The notes beneath the pieces are model-generated. The model had not been told where the DNA came from, made no database searches, and saw nothing but the letters and a program-made list of their open reading frames with translations. The position numbers were made by a program, and so were the translations under genes. A stretch of DNA of 64,000 nt. Source: Mycobacterium colombiense CECT 3035 (lineage in GTDB: Bacteria > Actinomycetota > Actinomycetes > Mycobacteriales > Mycobacteriaceae). This document shows, in pieces, positions 37,803-45,166 of this stretch. Numbering within the stretch: the first letter of the stretch is position 1; every line of letters starts with the position of its first letter. The stretch is from assembly GCF_002105755.1 (NCBI RefSeq), contig NZ_CP020821.1, forward strand, positions 124,001-188,000. Reading direction: 5' to 3'.

Positions 37803-39209
37803 ATGCGACACGTGCATGCGTTCGGCGACGATGCCCTTGGCGACCTGGACGCGGTCGGCCTGGCCGACGCGCTGAAATCCGGCCGGGTCGGCAGGGCCGA
37901 GGTGGTCGAGGCCGCGATCGCCCGCACCGAGGCCGTCGACCCACTGCTGAACGGGTTGGCGTACGCGGCTTTTGACCAAGCGCGGGCGGCCGCGGCCGAA
38001 CCCCCGAGCGGTTACTTCGCCGGCGTCCCGACGTTCATCAAGGACAACGTCGACGTCGCCGGGCAGCCCACCATGCACGGCACCGACGCGTGGACGAGCT
38101 GGAACGCCGTCGCCGACAGCGTCTTCACCGAGCTGTTCCTGGCCACCGGGCTGACCTCGGTGGGCAAGACGCAGTTGTCCGAGTTCGGGTTCAGCGCGTC
38201 GGCCGAGCACCCGCGGCTGGGCCCGGTCCGCAACCCGTGGGACACCGACTACACCGCCGGCGCGTCGTCGTCGGGGTCGGGCGCGTTCGTCGCCGCGGGT
38301 GTGGTGCCCATGGCGCACGCCAACGATGGCGGCGGTTCGATCCGGATCCCGGCCGCCTGCAATGGGCTGGTCGGGCTCAAACCCTCGCGCGGGCGGCTGC
38401 CGCTGGACGCGACGCTGCGCCGGATGCCGGTCGGCGTCGTCGCCAACGGGGTGGTGAGCCGTTCGGTGCGCGACACCGCGGCCTTCTACCGTGAGGCCGA
38501 GCGGATCTGGCGCAACCCCAAACTGGCGCCCGTCGGGGACGTCAGCGCGCCCGGCCGGCAGCGGCTGCGGATCGCGGTGCTGACCCGGTCGATACAGCGC
38601 GAAAGCAGCCCCCAGGTGCGGGAGCTGACGCTGAAGTCCGCCGGCCTGCTCGAGGAGCTGGGCCACCGCGTCGAACACGTCGACGAGCCCCCGGTCGCGG
38701 CCAGCTTCGTCGACGACTTCGTCATGTACTGGGGATTTTTGGCGCTGGCCCAGGTGCGCGGCGGTCGGCACATGTTCGGGGAGACGTTCGATCGCAGCAA
38801 GCTGGACAGCCTGACCCTGGGCCTGCTCCGGCACACCAGCCGCAACCTGCACCGCCTTCCCACGGCCATCGTGCGCCTGCGCCGGGCGCGCAGACGCACC
38901 GCGCGGTTCTTCCGCACCTACGACGCGGTGCTCACGCCGACCCTCGCCGACGAGACGCCGCGCATCGGATTCCTGGCGCCCACCGATTACCAGCAGGTGA
39001 TCAGCCGGCTGATCGACTGGGTGTCGTTCACCCCGCTGCACAACGTCACCGGCGAACCCGCGATCTCGCTGCCGCTGGCCCAGTCCGCCCAGGGCATGCC
39101 GGTGGGCATGATGCTGTCGGCCGACGTGGGGCAGGAGGCGCTGCTGCTCGAATTGGCCTATGAGCTCGAAGAAGCCCAGCCGTGGGCGCGCATCCACGCC
39201 GCCGGGTGA
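37803..39209 (+). CDS. amiC: Amidase signature family enzyme (AmiC-like)
   Basis: Ser-cisSer-Lys amidase, 468 residues. The catalytic Lys lies in GVPTFIKDNVDVAGQPTMHG, the Ser residues in YTAGASSSGSGAFVAAGVVPMAHANDGGGSIRIPA. The substrate is a small or aryl amide; not predictable. ATG 37803, about 90 nt after tsf. The corresponding M. tuberculosis gene has been linked to activation of amide prodrugs (established for that protein; here by homology only). It converges on the MarR gene. Confidence 0.92.
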   Translation: MRHVHAFGDDALGDLDAVGLADALKSGRVGRAEVVEAAIARTEAVDPLLNGLAYAAFDQARAAAAEPPSGYFAGVPTFIKDNVDVAGQPTMHGTDAWTSWNAVADSVFTELFLATGLTSVGKTQLSEFGFSASAEHPRLGPVRNPWDTDYTAGASSSGSGAFVAAGVVPMAHANDGGGSIRIPAACNGLVGLKPSRGRLPLDATLRRMPVGVVANGVVSRSVRDTAAFYREAERIWRNPKLAPVGDVSAPGRQRLRIAVLTRSIQRESSPQVRELTLKSAGLLEELGHRVEHVDEPPVAASFVDDFVMYWGFLALAQVRGGRHMFGETFDRSKLDSLTLGLLRHTSRNLHRLPTAIVRLRRARRRTARFFRTYDAVLTPTLADETPRIGFLAPTDYQQVISRLIDWVSFTPLHNVTGEPAISLPLAQSAQGMPVGMMLSADVGQEALLLELAYELEEAQPWARIHAAG

Positions 39210-39232
39210 CGCGACTCCGGTGACCCGCGCGG

Positions 39233-39652
39233 CTAGTCGGAGCCGAGCTTCTCCAGCATCCTTTTGAATTCGCGCTGCTGAGGTTCGGTGAGCTTGGCCA
39301 GGATCCGGGCGTCGGCGCCGCGAACCGCTCCTTCGGCGCGCTTGAGCAGGGCCCGGCCCTGGCCGGTCAAGTTCGCCGGGAGCGCGCGCCCCGAGGACAC
39401 CGACGACGGCCTTGCCACCGCCCCGACCTCCTCGAGCTTGCGCAGCACCGTGTTCATCGCCTGCGGGGTGACGTTGGTGTGGCGGGACAGCTCGGCGCTC
39501 GACATGCCCGGGAAGATCGAAAGTATGCGCAGGCAAACGAATTCGGGCAGGGTCAGGCCCAGCGGACCCAGCGCGGTGGCAACTTCCGGTCGCAGCACCG
39601 CCCCCACCCGGTAGAGCAGATAACCCAGCGGCGCATCGTCGGCCTGAATCAT
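39233..39652 (-). CDS. MarR family transcriptional regulator (Rv2887-like)
   Basis: Winged-helix regulator, 139 residues, the same length as Rv2887. Motifs: LTLPEFVCLRILSIFPGMSSAELSRHTNVTPQAMNTVLRKLEEVGAV is the helix-turn-helix, and ARPSSVSSGRALPANLTGQGRALL the wing. Rv2887 of M. tuberculosis represses a methyltransferase gene and its loss gives drug tolerance (published). The ATG at 39652 is itself part of a 19-bp palindrome that also covers the probable -10 (TATCGT), so strong autorepression is expected. Divergent from the ChaB gene across 122 bp. Confidence 0.92.
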   Translation of the reverse strand: MIQADDAPLGYLLYRVGAVLRPEVATALGPLGLTLPEFVCLRILSIFPGMSSAELSRHTNVTPQAMNTVLRKLEEVGAVARPSSVSSGRALPANLTGQGRALLKRAEGAVRGADARILAKLTEPQQREFKRMLEKLGSD

Positions 39653-39669
39653 GTCAACGATATTGACAT
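39651..39669. promoter_or_regulatory. MarR operator palindrome
   Basis: ATGTCAACGATATTGACAT: arms ATGTCAA and TTGACAT with the 5-nt centre CGATA, a 19-bp perfect inverted repeat. It overlaps the start codon of the reverse-strand MarR gene and its likely -10, and lies 106 bp before the divergent ChaB gene. Size and symmetry fit a MarR dimer site. Confidence 0.75.
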
Positions 39670-39774
39670 ATTTCCGCCGGGCCGAGGCGCACATTGTTCG
39701 AACCGTGATTGTGCGCGCCGCGACGGGGTAACCGACCGGTTACCCGCAGCCGTTGCGGCACACGAGGAGGTTCG

Positions 39775-40188
39775 ATGCCGAAGACGACGAAAGGCGGCGC
39801 CGCGAAGAAGAGCGAATTGCCCAGCACTCTGCGACGTTCCAGTGCGAAGGCCCAACGCACGTTCGCGAAAGCCCATGACGCGGCCGCCGACGAGTACGGC
39901 AGCGAGGAGCGCGCCCACCGGGTGGCGTACGCCGCGGTCAAGCACAGCTTCGAAAAGGTCGGCGACCACTGGGAGGCCAAGGACGAGAAGGGCCCGTCCG
40001 ACGAGCGGGCCGAGAGGGGTGGCCTGCGGCCGACCGGGGAGTCGGCCGAGGGGGTGGACGCAAACGCCAGCAAAAAGCACCTGCTCGAGCTGGCCCGCCG
40101 CCTCGACATCGCGGGCCGGTCCACCATGAGCAAGCCGGAGTTGGTCGAGGCGATCAAGAAGCACAACCGCCGGGTCCGGGGCCGCTGA
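39775..40188 (+). CDS. ChaB domain protein with C-terminal Rho_N/SAP-like domain
   Basis: 137 residues in two modules. Residues about 14-65 (LPSTLRRSSAKAQRTFAKAHDAAADEYGSEERAHRVAYAAVKHSFEKVGDHW) resemble ChaB, a small protein of unclear function once tied to cation transport. Residues about 98-135 (KKHLLELARRLDIAGRSTMSKPELVEAIKKHNRR) match the Rho N-terminal/SAP-like nucleic-acid-binding helix pair. ATG 39775 follows CGAGGAGG. The two-domain form is common in actinobacterial stress genes. It is divergent from the MarR gene and could be under the same operator. Confidence 0.87.
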   Translation: MPKTTKGGAAKKSELPSTLRRSSAKAQRTFAKAHDAAADEYGSEERAHRVAYAAVKHSFEKVGDHWEAKDEKGPSDERAERGGLRPTGESAEGVDANASKKHLLELARRLDIAGRSTMSKPELVEAIKKHNRRVRGR

Positions 40189-40293
40189 CGTAGTTGACGC
40201 CGCCGAAATGGCCGCGCAACGCCCAGCCCCCGTCGTCGACGAGGTGGGTGCGGACCGGGGCTCGTGAGCGGTGCTGCGGGAAAACGACTTTCG

Positions 40294-41133
40294 TTAGAGA
40301 ATCGGCCGGCCGCCGGTGACGGCCACCCGAGCCCCGGAGATGTAACTGGCGTCCTCGGAGGCCAACAGCACGTAGATCGGCGCCAGTTCGGCGGGTTGGC
40401 CGGCGCGCCCCAGCGGCACGTTGTCGCCAAAGGACTCCACACTGTCCGGCGGCATGGTCGACGGGATCAACGGCGTCCATATCGGCCCGGGTGCCACGCT
40501 GTTGACGCGAATTCCCTTGTCGCCCAATAACTGCGCCAGGCTGGCCGAGAAATTGGCGATGGCCGCCTTTGTCGCCGCATAAGGCGCCAGGGTGGGATTG
40601 GGTGTATCGGAGTTGACCGATGAGCTGCCGATGATCGACGAGCCGGGTCGCATGTGCGGCACGGCCGCCTTCGCGAGGTAGAAATAGGCACCGATGTTGA
40701 GCCGGAAGGTGTACTCCCACTCCTCGTCGCTGATCTCGTCGAGGCTTTTGTGCATCATCTGATAGGCGGAGTTGTTCACCAAAATGTCCACGCCACCGAG
40801 TTCCCGCACCGCCTGGTCGACGACCGCGCGGCAGTGCGCAGGGTCGGACAGATCCCCGGGCACGAGTACGCATTTGCGGCCGGCATTGGTGACGTAGCGG
40901 GCGACCTCGCGCGCGTCGTCGTCCTCGTTGAGGTAGGCGATCAGGACGTCGGCGCCTTCGCGTGCGAAGGCGATCGCGACCGCGCGGCCGATGCCGCTGT
41001 CTCCACCGGTGATGATCGCCTTTTTGCCCAGCAGTTTTCCCGAGCCTTGGTAACTGTTTTCACCACAGTCCGGAATCGGGTCCATCTGCGCCTGCACGCC
41101 GGGGACGGATTGTTGTTGCGCCACAAAGCCCAT
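40294..41133 (-). CDS. SDR family oxidoreductase with N-terminal extension (YhdF/YdaD type)
   Basis: Classical short-chain dehydrogenase, 279 residues. A 35-residue N-terminal extension (QMDPIPDCGENSYQGSGKLLGKK) marks the general-stress YdaD/YhdF-like subgroup. The cofactor motif is ITGGDSGIGRAVAIAF, the NNAG-like strand LVNNSAYQ, and the active-site Ser and YxxxK are in IGSSSVNSD and LAPYAATKAAIANF. Substrate unknown; probably NAD(P)-dependent. ATG 41133. A small protein gene lies 80 nt upstream on the same strand and may be in one transcript. Confidence 0.93.
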   Translation of the reverse strand: MGFVAQQQSVPGVQAQMDPIPDCGENSYQGSGKLLGKKAIITGGDSGIGRAVAIAFAREGADVLIAYLNEDDDAREVARYVTNAGRKCVLVPGDLSDPAHCRAVVDQAVRELGGVDILVNNSAYQMMHKSLDEISDEEWEYTFRLNIGAYFYLAKAAVPHMRPGSSIIGSSSVNSDTPNPTLAPYAATKAAIANFSASLAQLLGDKGIRVNSVAPGPIWTPLIPSTMPPDSVESFGDNVPLGRAGQPAELAPIYVLLASEDASYISGARVAVTGGRPIL

Positions 41134-41213
41134 GCGAATTCCTTTACGGATTGTTCGGGTGATTGATAAACCGGGCGAGCCGGTCGGGGCGGCCGGCCTT
41201 GGCGGCCACCGCT

Positions 41214-41390
41214 TTACGTTTCGTGCCGTGTCGGACCGGCGGTCGGGACTTCCGGGTCGTCGTCGGCCGGCGGCTCCGGGTCGCGCCACTCCTCGCTGCG
41301 GCTGGAACGATTGCCGCGAACCGTGCCCTCCAATTCCTCCTTGAGCGCGTCGTCTTCGCGCGCGCCGTGCTTGGAGTTTCCACGCTCCAC
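41214..41390 (-). CDS. Small hydrophilic protein with SKHG...EEWRDPEPP signature
   Basis: 58-residue, highly charged protein, VERGNSKHGAREDDALKEELEG at the start, then RSEEWRDPEPPADDDPE. I recognise this as a recurrent small actinobacterial protein of unknown function, usually near stress genes. GTG 41390 is chosen because a G-rich RBS (AAAAAGGGGGG on the minus strand) lies just upstream and similar proteins start near this point; a longer start at 41489 is possible but its sequence is not protein-like. It precedes the SDR gene on the same strand. Confidence 0.62.
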   Translation of the reverse strand: MERGNSKHGAREDDALKEELEGTVRGNRSSRSEEWRDPEPPADDDPEVPTAGPTRHET

Positions 41391-41704
41391 CTGACTGCCC
41401 CCCTTTTTCTGCGGCGGTCTCGGCTCGCCCACACCCGCGCCGATTGCCGGGTGTAAATGCCTCAGCGCACCGACTACCCGCCAGCGCACCGCGTAATCGC
41501 GCCGGCCGGCTGTGAGTATTGGTGCAGGTGTTATCCACCGGTGCCAAAGATGCTGTCCAAGAATGCAATCCCATTTCGCTGGCTAACCGGCCGATATAGG
41601 CGTTTTGCGGCCACAAATGTTTAAAGCTGTGGCCGGATGGCTATTTGCTGCATATATCTGTCTGCCCTTCGGGGGGCAATTGTTCGATACGAAAGGAATG
41701 AACA
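41391..41704. promoter_or_regulatory. Divergent intergenic region upstream of the MPT63-like gene
   Basis: 314 bp, more AT-rich than the surroundings from about 41520. It contains an inverted repeat CGGCCACA (41608-41615) / TGTGGCCG (41628-41635) around a TTTAAA centre, an operator-like element. A short leader hairpin TGCCC-N6-GGGCA (41663-41678) and the RBS GAAAGGA (41690-41696) follow. -10-like CATATAT lies near 41651. No gene is seen. Confidence 0.5.
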
Positions 41705-42256
41705 ATGAAGGTCACCAGGATCGCTGCGACAGCTGCCGCTGCCGGGGGTATAGCGGTGGCAAGCGTTTTCGCGGCGACGCCCGCATCCGCCGCGCCCAAC
41801 ATTCAGGGCTTCGGCACCAGTGAGCAGCTTGTTGACGGGCCGCTCATCACCAACTACACGGTGAGCAACCTGCAGCCGAGCAACGTCGCCATCCCGGGCT
41901 ACACGCCGAAGGGGACGCTGTATCAGGCTGACATCACCGCCAGGTCGGACGGCGGGCTCGTCACCCCGATGGTCAACGACTTCATCGCCCGCGGCCCCAA
42001 CGGCCAGAACTACCGGGTGATCGACAAGGTGGGCGTCCCGAACGGGCTCAACCCGGCGCCGATCGCGCAGGGCAACGAGGCGACCGGCACGCTGTACTTC
42101 GACGTCACCGGTGCGCCCCCGAACGGGGTCGTCTACAACGACGGGATGCAGGACGTCCTGATGTGGACCTCCAACGTTCAGGGTGGCTCGGCGCCGGCCG
42201 CGCCGAACAGCCCGGCACCGGGTGCCCCGGCTGCGCCCGCGCCGGCACACACCTAA
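41705..42256 (+). CDS. MPT63/MPB63-family secreted protein
   Basis: Exported protein, 183 residues. A clear signal peptide (ATAAAAGGIAVASVFAATPASA, cleavage before APNIQGFG) is followed by an immunoglobulin-like beta domain of the MPT63 family (DUF1942): FGTSEQLVDGPLITNYTVSNLQPS...YQADITARSDGGLVTPMVNDFIAR. The C-terminus is an Ala/Pro-rich tail. MPT63 is a major secreted antigen of M. tuberculosis of unknown function. ATG 41705. A very strong terminator hairpin follows immediately, so the gene is probably monocistronic and well expressed. Confidence 0.92.
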   Translation: MKVTRIAATAAAAGGIAVASVFAATPASAAPNIQGFGTSEQLVDGPLITNYTVSNLQPSNVAIPGYTPKGTLYQADITARSDGGLVTPMVNDFIARGPNGQNYRVIDKVGVPNGLNPAPIAQGNEATGTLYFDVTGAPPNGVVYNDGMQDVLMWTSNVQGGSAPAAPNSPAPGAPAAPAPAHT

Positions 42257-42266
42257 ACCGGCTGTG

Positions 42267-42305
42267 AAATCTCCCCGCGCCGCGCCATGCGGCGCGGGGA
42301 GATTT
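42267..42305 (+). terminator. 17-bp perfect stem terminator after the MPT63-like gene
   Basis: Left arm 42267-42283 (AAATCTCCCCGCGCCGC) pairs without mismatch to 42289-42305 (GCGGCGCGGGGAGATTT), loop GCCAT. It starts 10 nt after the stop; the right arm ends in TTT. One of the clearest terminators in the window. Confidence 0.85.
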
Positions 42306-42351
42306 GCGTCTGAGCGAATCGTGCGCGCCCGAATCGGGTATGCGACAAGGC

Positions 42352-43289
42352 ATGAGTAATCCGGATCACAGGCCGGCGCCGATACGTGCTCAGGCGAAGC
42401 GGCATGCCGAAGAGGCCCGCGAGGCGATGGAGGAACGTCGCGACAAGCAAAGCGGCGGCCTGGGCGGCTGGGTGGCCGAGCGGGCCGCGCAGTGGGACCT
42501 CTCCGGTCAGGACGAGACCACCCTGCAACGACAGAAGTATCTGTGGAATGTGCTGGTGGACTATTGGTTCCGCATGGAGATCGACGGCTGGGAGAACATC
42601 CCGGAGTCACCGCCGGCGCTGCTGGTTGGCATCCACTCGGGGCCCCGTTTGTCTGGGACGCCTGGACCGTGGGATTGCAATGGTGGCGGCGGTTCGGCCA
42701 GGAGCGCCCCCTGCACGGCACCGCTCACGATGCGCTGATGGCAATCCCGTTGTTCGGGCGATACTTCCGGTCGATGGGGGTGCTGCCGGCGGCCCCGGAC
42801 GCGATCGCCACCGCGCTCGCCGAAGGGCGCGACGTGGCGCTGTGGCCGGGCGGCGAGGTGGACTCATTGCGCCCGTGGACGGAGCGCGATCAGGCCAACC
42901 TGGCGGGGCGGACCGGTTTCGTCAAGATGGCGATCCGTGCCGGCGTGCCGATAGTTCCGATCGCCACGGTCGGCGGCGCCGACGCGATGCCGGTGTTGAT
43001 CCGCGGCGACCGGCTGTCGAAAGCCCTGCGCCTGGACCGCATTCTGCGGCTCAAGGTGTTTCCGCTGGCCGTCTCGCTGCCATGGGGGATCGCGCCGGCG
43101 GCGCTGCCGCAGCTGCCCCTGCCCGCCAAGATCAGGACCCGGTTCATGCCTGCCGTGGAGCTCGACAACGATCCCGCGCGGGCCGACGACGACCAATACG
43201 TCGACCGCAAGTACCACGAGGTGCAAGACGCCATCCAGGACGGAATGGATGCGCTCGCGCGCAAGCGCGCCTTCCCGCTCTTCGGCTGA
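42352..43289 (+). CDS. Lysophospholipid/glycerol acyltransferase-like protein, one apparent 1-nt deletion
   Basis: Probable membrane acyltransferase of the LPLAT/MGAT-like group. Frame 1 from ATG 42352 reads MSNPDHRPAPIRAQAKRHAE to ALLVGIHSG at about 42640; the reading continues in frame 0 as APFVWDAWTVGLQWWRRFGQERPLHG through PVLIRGDRL to RKRAFPLFG. A single missing base in GGGGCCCC (42639-42646) explains the switch; repaired length is about 313 residues. The stretch HSGAPFVWDAW holds the probable catalytic His/Asp, and DVALWPGGEVDSLRPW a family block. As in ftsY, loss of one G/C suggests a sequencing error, although a real pseudogene cannot be excluded. Confidence 0.82.
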
Positions 43290-43321
43290 TGGTACCACCA
43301 AAGGCGTTGCGGCGAAACGCG

Positions 43322-44074
43322 TTAGGACTCTGAGACTTGGGGGTCCGGCCGACCCGCCGGCGCGGTCGGCGAGGTCCAGATCGGGGTGAGCGCCGAGTCG
43401 GCGACGACCCATTCCGGCTGCGGCGGCGTCGCCGCCCGGTAGCCGACGCCGCGGACGGTATCCACCAGGAACTGGTGGCGCGTGCCCAGCTTGGCGCGCA
43501 GTCGTCGAATGTGCACGTCGACCGTGCGGACCTTGCCGGTGCTGTCGTGGCCCCACGCCTCCTGCATCAGCCGCGTCCGGGTGAATGCCTGACCGGCATG
43601 CTGCACAAGGAAATTCAGCAATTTGAACTCGGTGAGGGTCAGGCCCAGGTCGTTACCGTCCAGCGTGGCGGTGAAACTGGCCGGGTGCAGCTGCAGGTCT
43701 CCGAACCGCAATGTGCCGTCGACCGCGCCGCGCCTGCGGCCGATGGCCAGGCGCATCCGTGCCTGCAGTTCTTCGGCCCCGGTACCGGGCAGCATCACGT
43801 CATCGAAATTGCAGTCGACGTCGACGGCGGCACAATCGGCCGGGGCGACCAAAGCGACCACCGCGGTTCCGGGGTTGTCGGCCGTCAGTCGATGGCTGAC
43901 GGCCTGTGCGACCTCGATGTTGCTGCGCGCATCGATGATCGCGATGTCGGCCGTGGCGAAATGCCCGTCGGGCTCGGCCGCCAGGGTGATGCGGCGCATC
44001 GGCTGCGCGAACGTCGCCAGATCCGGTAGGGCCGATTCGAAATCGTCCTCGTCCGTGAGCACCACCACGTCCAA
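43322..44074 (-). CDS. OmpR/PhoB-type winged-helix regulator with degenerate receiver (Rv2884-like)
   Basis: 250 residues. The N-terminal half is a receiver-like fold (MDVVVLTDEDDFESALPDL ... DIAIIDARSNIEVA) that lacks the normal spacing of acidic-pocket residues and conserved Lys, so phosphorylation is doubtful, as in GlnR-like orphan regulators. The C-terminal DNA-binding domain is a clear PhoB type: LTLTEFKLLNFLVQHAGQAF, VRTVDVHIRRLRAKLG, VDTVRGVGYR. TTG 44074 has GGAG about 11 nt upstream. No histidine kinase gene is adjacent. The target genes are unknown. Confidence 0.9.
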   Translation of the reverse strand: MDVVVLTDEDDFESALPDLATFAQPMRRITLAAEPDGHFATADIAIIDARSNIEVAQAVSHRLTADNPGTAVVALVAPADCAAVDVDCNFDDVMLPGTGAEELQARMRLAIGRRRGAVDGTLRFGDLQLHPASFTATLDGNDLGLTLTEFKLLNFLVQHAGQAFTRTRLMQEAWGHDSTGKVRTVDVHIRRLRAKLGTRHQFLVDTVRGVGYRAATPPQPEWVVADSALTPIWTSPTAPAGRPDPQVSES

Positions 44075-44225
44075 CGGCCATCTCCAAACTCATAACGTCC
44101 CGGCTTCCCCCCGGTCCGTAGGCACCTCTGCGGAGATGTCTTACAGCGCTACGCGTGAATACCCACCCTGCCCAAAACTATGCAAAGTCGTGCCGCTCTC
44201 AGCCTAGAGAGAGTCGACAAAAGCA

Positions 44226-44259
44226 ATGGGCCCGGCCCGTTTCCACGGACCGGGCCCAT
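44226..44259 (-). terminator. Rho-independent-like terminator of the CsbD gene
   Basis: Arms ATGGGCCCGG (44226-44235) and CCGGGCCCAT (44250-44259) with an inner CCG/CGG pair. On the minus strand the stem is followed by TGCTTTTGT, a T-rich tail. It lies 14 nt after the CsbD-like gene's stop. Confidence 0.75.
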
Positions 44260-44272
44260 CGACAACCACGTG

Positions 44273-44512
44273 CTACTGGTTGTCTTTCTGGCGCTCTTCG
44301 GCTGCCTTGGCGCCGCCGCGCGCGGCTTCGGCTTCGGCTTCCTTCTTCGCCGCGTCGCGCTGTGCGTCGGCCTTGTCCTGCTGCGCCTGGCCCTCGCGGG
44401 TGAGGTCATCGCGACCGGCCACCGCGCCTACGGCCTCCTTGGCCTTGCCTTTGACGTCCTCGACGACGCCCTTCACGGCTTCGGCAGGTCCCGACTTGTT
44501 TTCTTCAGCCAT
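44273..44512 (-). CDS. CsbD-family stress protein
   Basis: 79-residue, highly charged, low-complexity protein: MAEENKSGPAEAVKGVVEDV, KGKAKEAVGAVAGRDDLTREGQ, then Ala/Lys/Asp repeats. The GxxKEAxGxxxGxxxLxxEGxxQ pattern is the CsbD motif; CsbD-like proteins are general-stress proteins of unknown mechanism (also annotated as microaggregate-binding protein 1-like in mycobacteria). ATG 44512 follows GGAGGAG on the minus strand. A terminator lies just downstream, so it is probably monocistronic. Confidence 0.9.
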   Translation of the reverse strand: MAEENKSGPAEAVKGVVEDVKGKAKEAVGAVAGRDDLTREGQAQQDKADAQRDAAKKEAEAEAARGGAKAAEERQKDNQ

Positions 44513-44751
44513 GGAAGTAACTCCTCCTCGTTGGCGTACTGCGAGCGATTGGCGCTCAACGGCGATCGCAAGCGATCGACCGGGTCATACGGCGAGGCCG
44601 GTCCTTATTGCTTAAGACCGCATAATTCTGCCGCGTTGATGCGGATTCCCAAGCCAACCGTCGCTCAAACGCGGGTCCGACGAACGGAATCTCGGCGTGA
44701 GCACAATCGTCGGCACAATCCGGGCCGGCAGCGGATCGGTGTGAAGCGGCG

Positions 44752-44943
44752 CTATCCAGCGCGCCGGTGGTGAAAGGCGTGGCGCTGGTGTGCGTGGCAG
44801 GTCCCGCATCCGCCTTGATGTCCCTGCACTGCGTGGTCCACGACCTTGGCCTGGGCGGGGGAGGCGGCGGTCGCCGGAACCAGTCCCAAACCCGCGGTGC
44901 CAAGCATTGTTACGGCTGCCAGGCGCGCCAATCGTCGCTGCAT
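44752..44943 (-). CDS. Small secreted His/Cys-rich peptide, putative copper-responsive
   Basis: 63-residue precursor. A Sec-type signal (MQRRLARLAAVTMLGTAGLG then LVPATAASPAQA) would release a 31-residue peptide with seven His and two Cys: KVVDHAVQGHQGG, then CGTCHAHQRHAFHHRRAG. This is a metal-ligand density seen in copper- or zinc-binding peptides. ATG 44943 is preceded by a TATTCT (-10) only 6 nt upstream, so the mRNA is probably leaderless; the promoter also overlaps a CsoR-like palindrome (44958-44974). No homologue is known to me, and metal binding is inference. The gene was not visible at longer ORF cut-offs, but the signal peptide and promoter support it. CsbD is the next gene on the strand, about 240 nt away with no gene between (44513-44751). 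Confidence 0.68.
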   Translation of the reverse strand: MQRRLARLAAVTMLGTAGLGLVPATAASPAQAKVVDHAVQGHQGGCGTCHAHQRHAFHHRRAG

Positions 44944-44949
44944 CAGTTA

Positions 44950-44955
44950 AGAATA
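44950..44955 (-). promoter_or_regulatory. -10 element of the His/Cys-rich peptide gene
   Basis: TATTCT on the minus strand (AGAATA on plus), 6 nt before the ATG at 44943. With a normal 6-7 nt discriminator, transcription would begin at or within the ATG, that is, a leaderless message. Confidence 0.55.
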
Positions 44956-44957
44956 CC

Positions 44958-44974
44958 ATACCCCCCTTGGGTAT
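44958..44974. promoter_or_regulatory. CsoR/RicR-type copper operator candidate
   Basis: ATACCCCCCTTGGGTAT: arms ATACCC (44958-44963) and GGGTAT (44969-44974), 5-nt spacer. It resembles TACCC-N5-GGGTA-type sites bound by CsoR-family copper sensors. It lies 2 nt upstream of the -10, inside the -35/-10 spacer of the peptide gene, where a bound repressor would block polymerase. No other operator-like site points at pyrH. Confidence 0.65.
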
Positions 44975-45166
44975 ATGTCCCTCCGGTGGCGGTGGGGTCC
45001 GCTTTCGCGGCGACCCACTACCGAGAGGCTCCAAAATTGGTCCGGCGCGCCAACTATGCGCATAATGCACCCCGCCGACGCCGCATTGTGCTGCGATGAG
45101 GCAGGATGTGAAATGCCGTTCCGGGATCCAGATCGCCCGGGATGGCACTCTCATGCGAGGAGTCTG

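Noticed and set aside
40185..40265. Protein-like minus-strand stretch (RTHLVDDGGWALRGHFGGVNY)
   Set aside because: Only about 25 residues, no start or full domain; may be a gene remnant downstream of the SDR but not enough to call a pseudogene.
44513..44751. Possible gene between the CsbD and His/Cys-rich peptide genes
   Set aside because: No frame with RBS and protein-like composition; frames present are short and low in sense.
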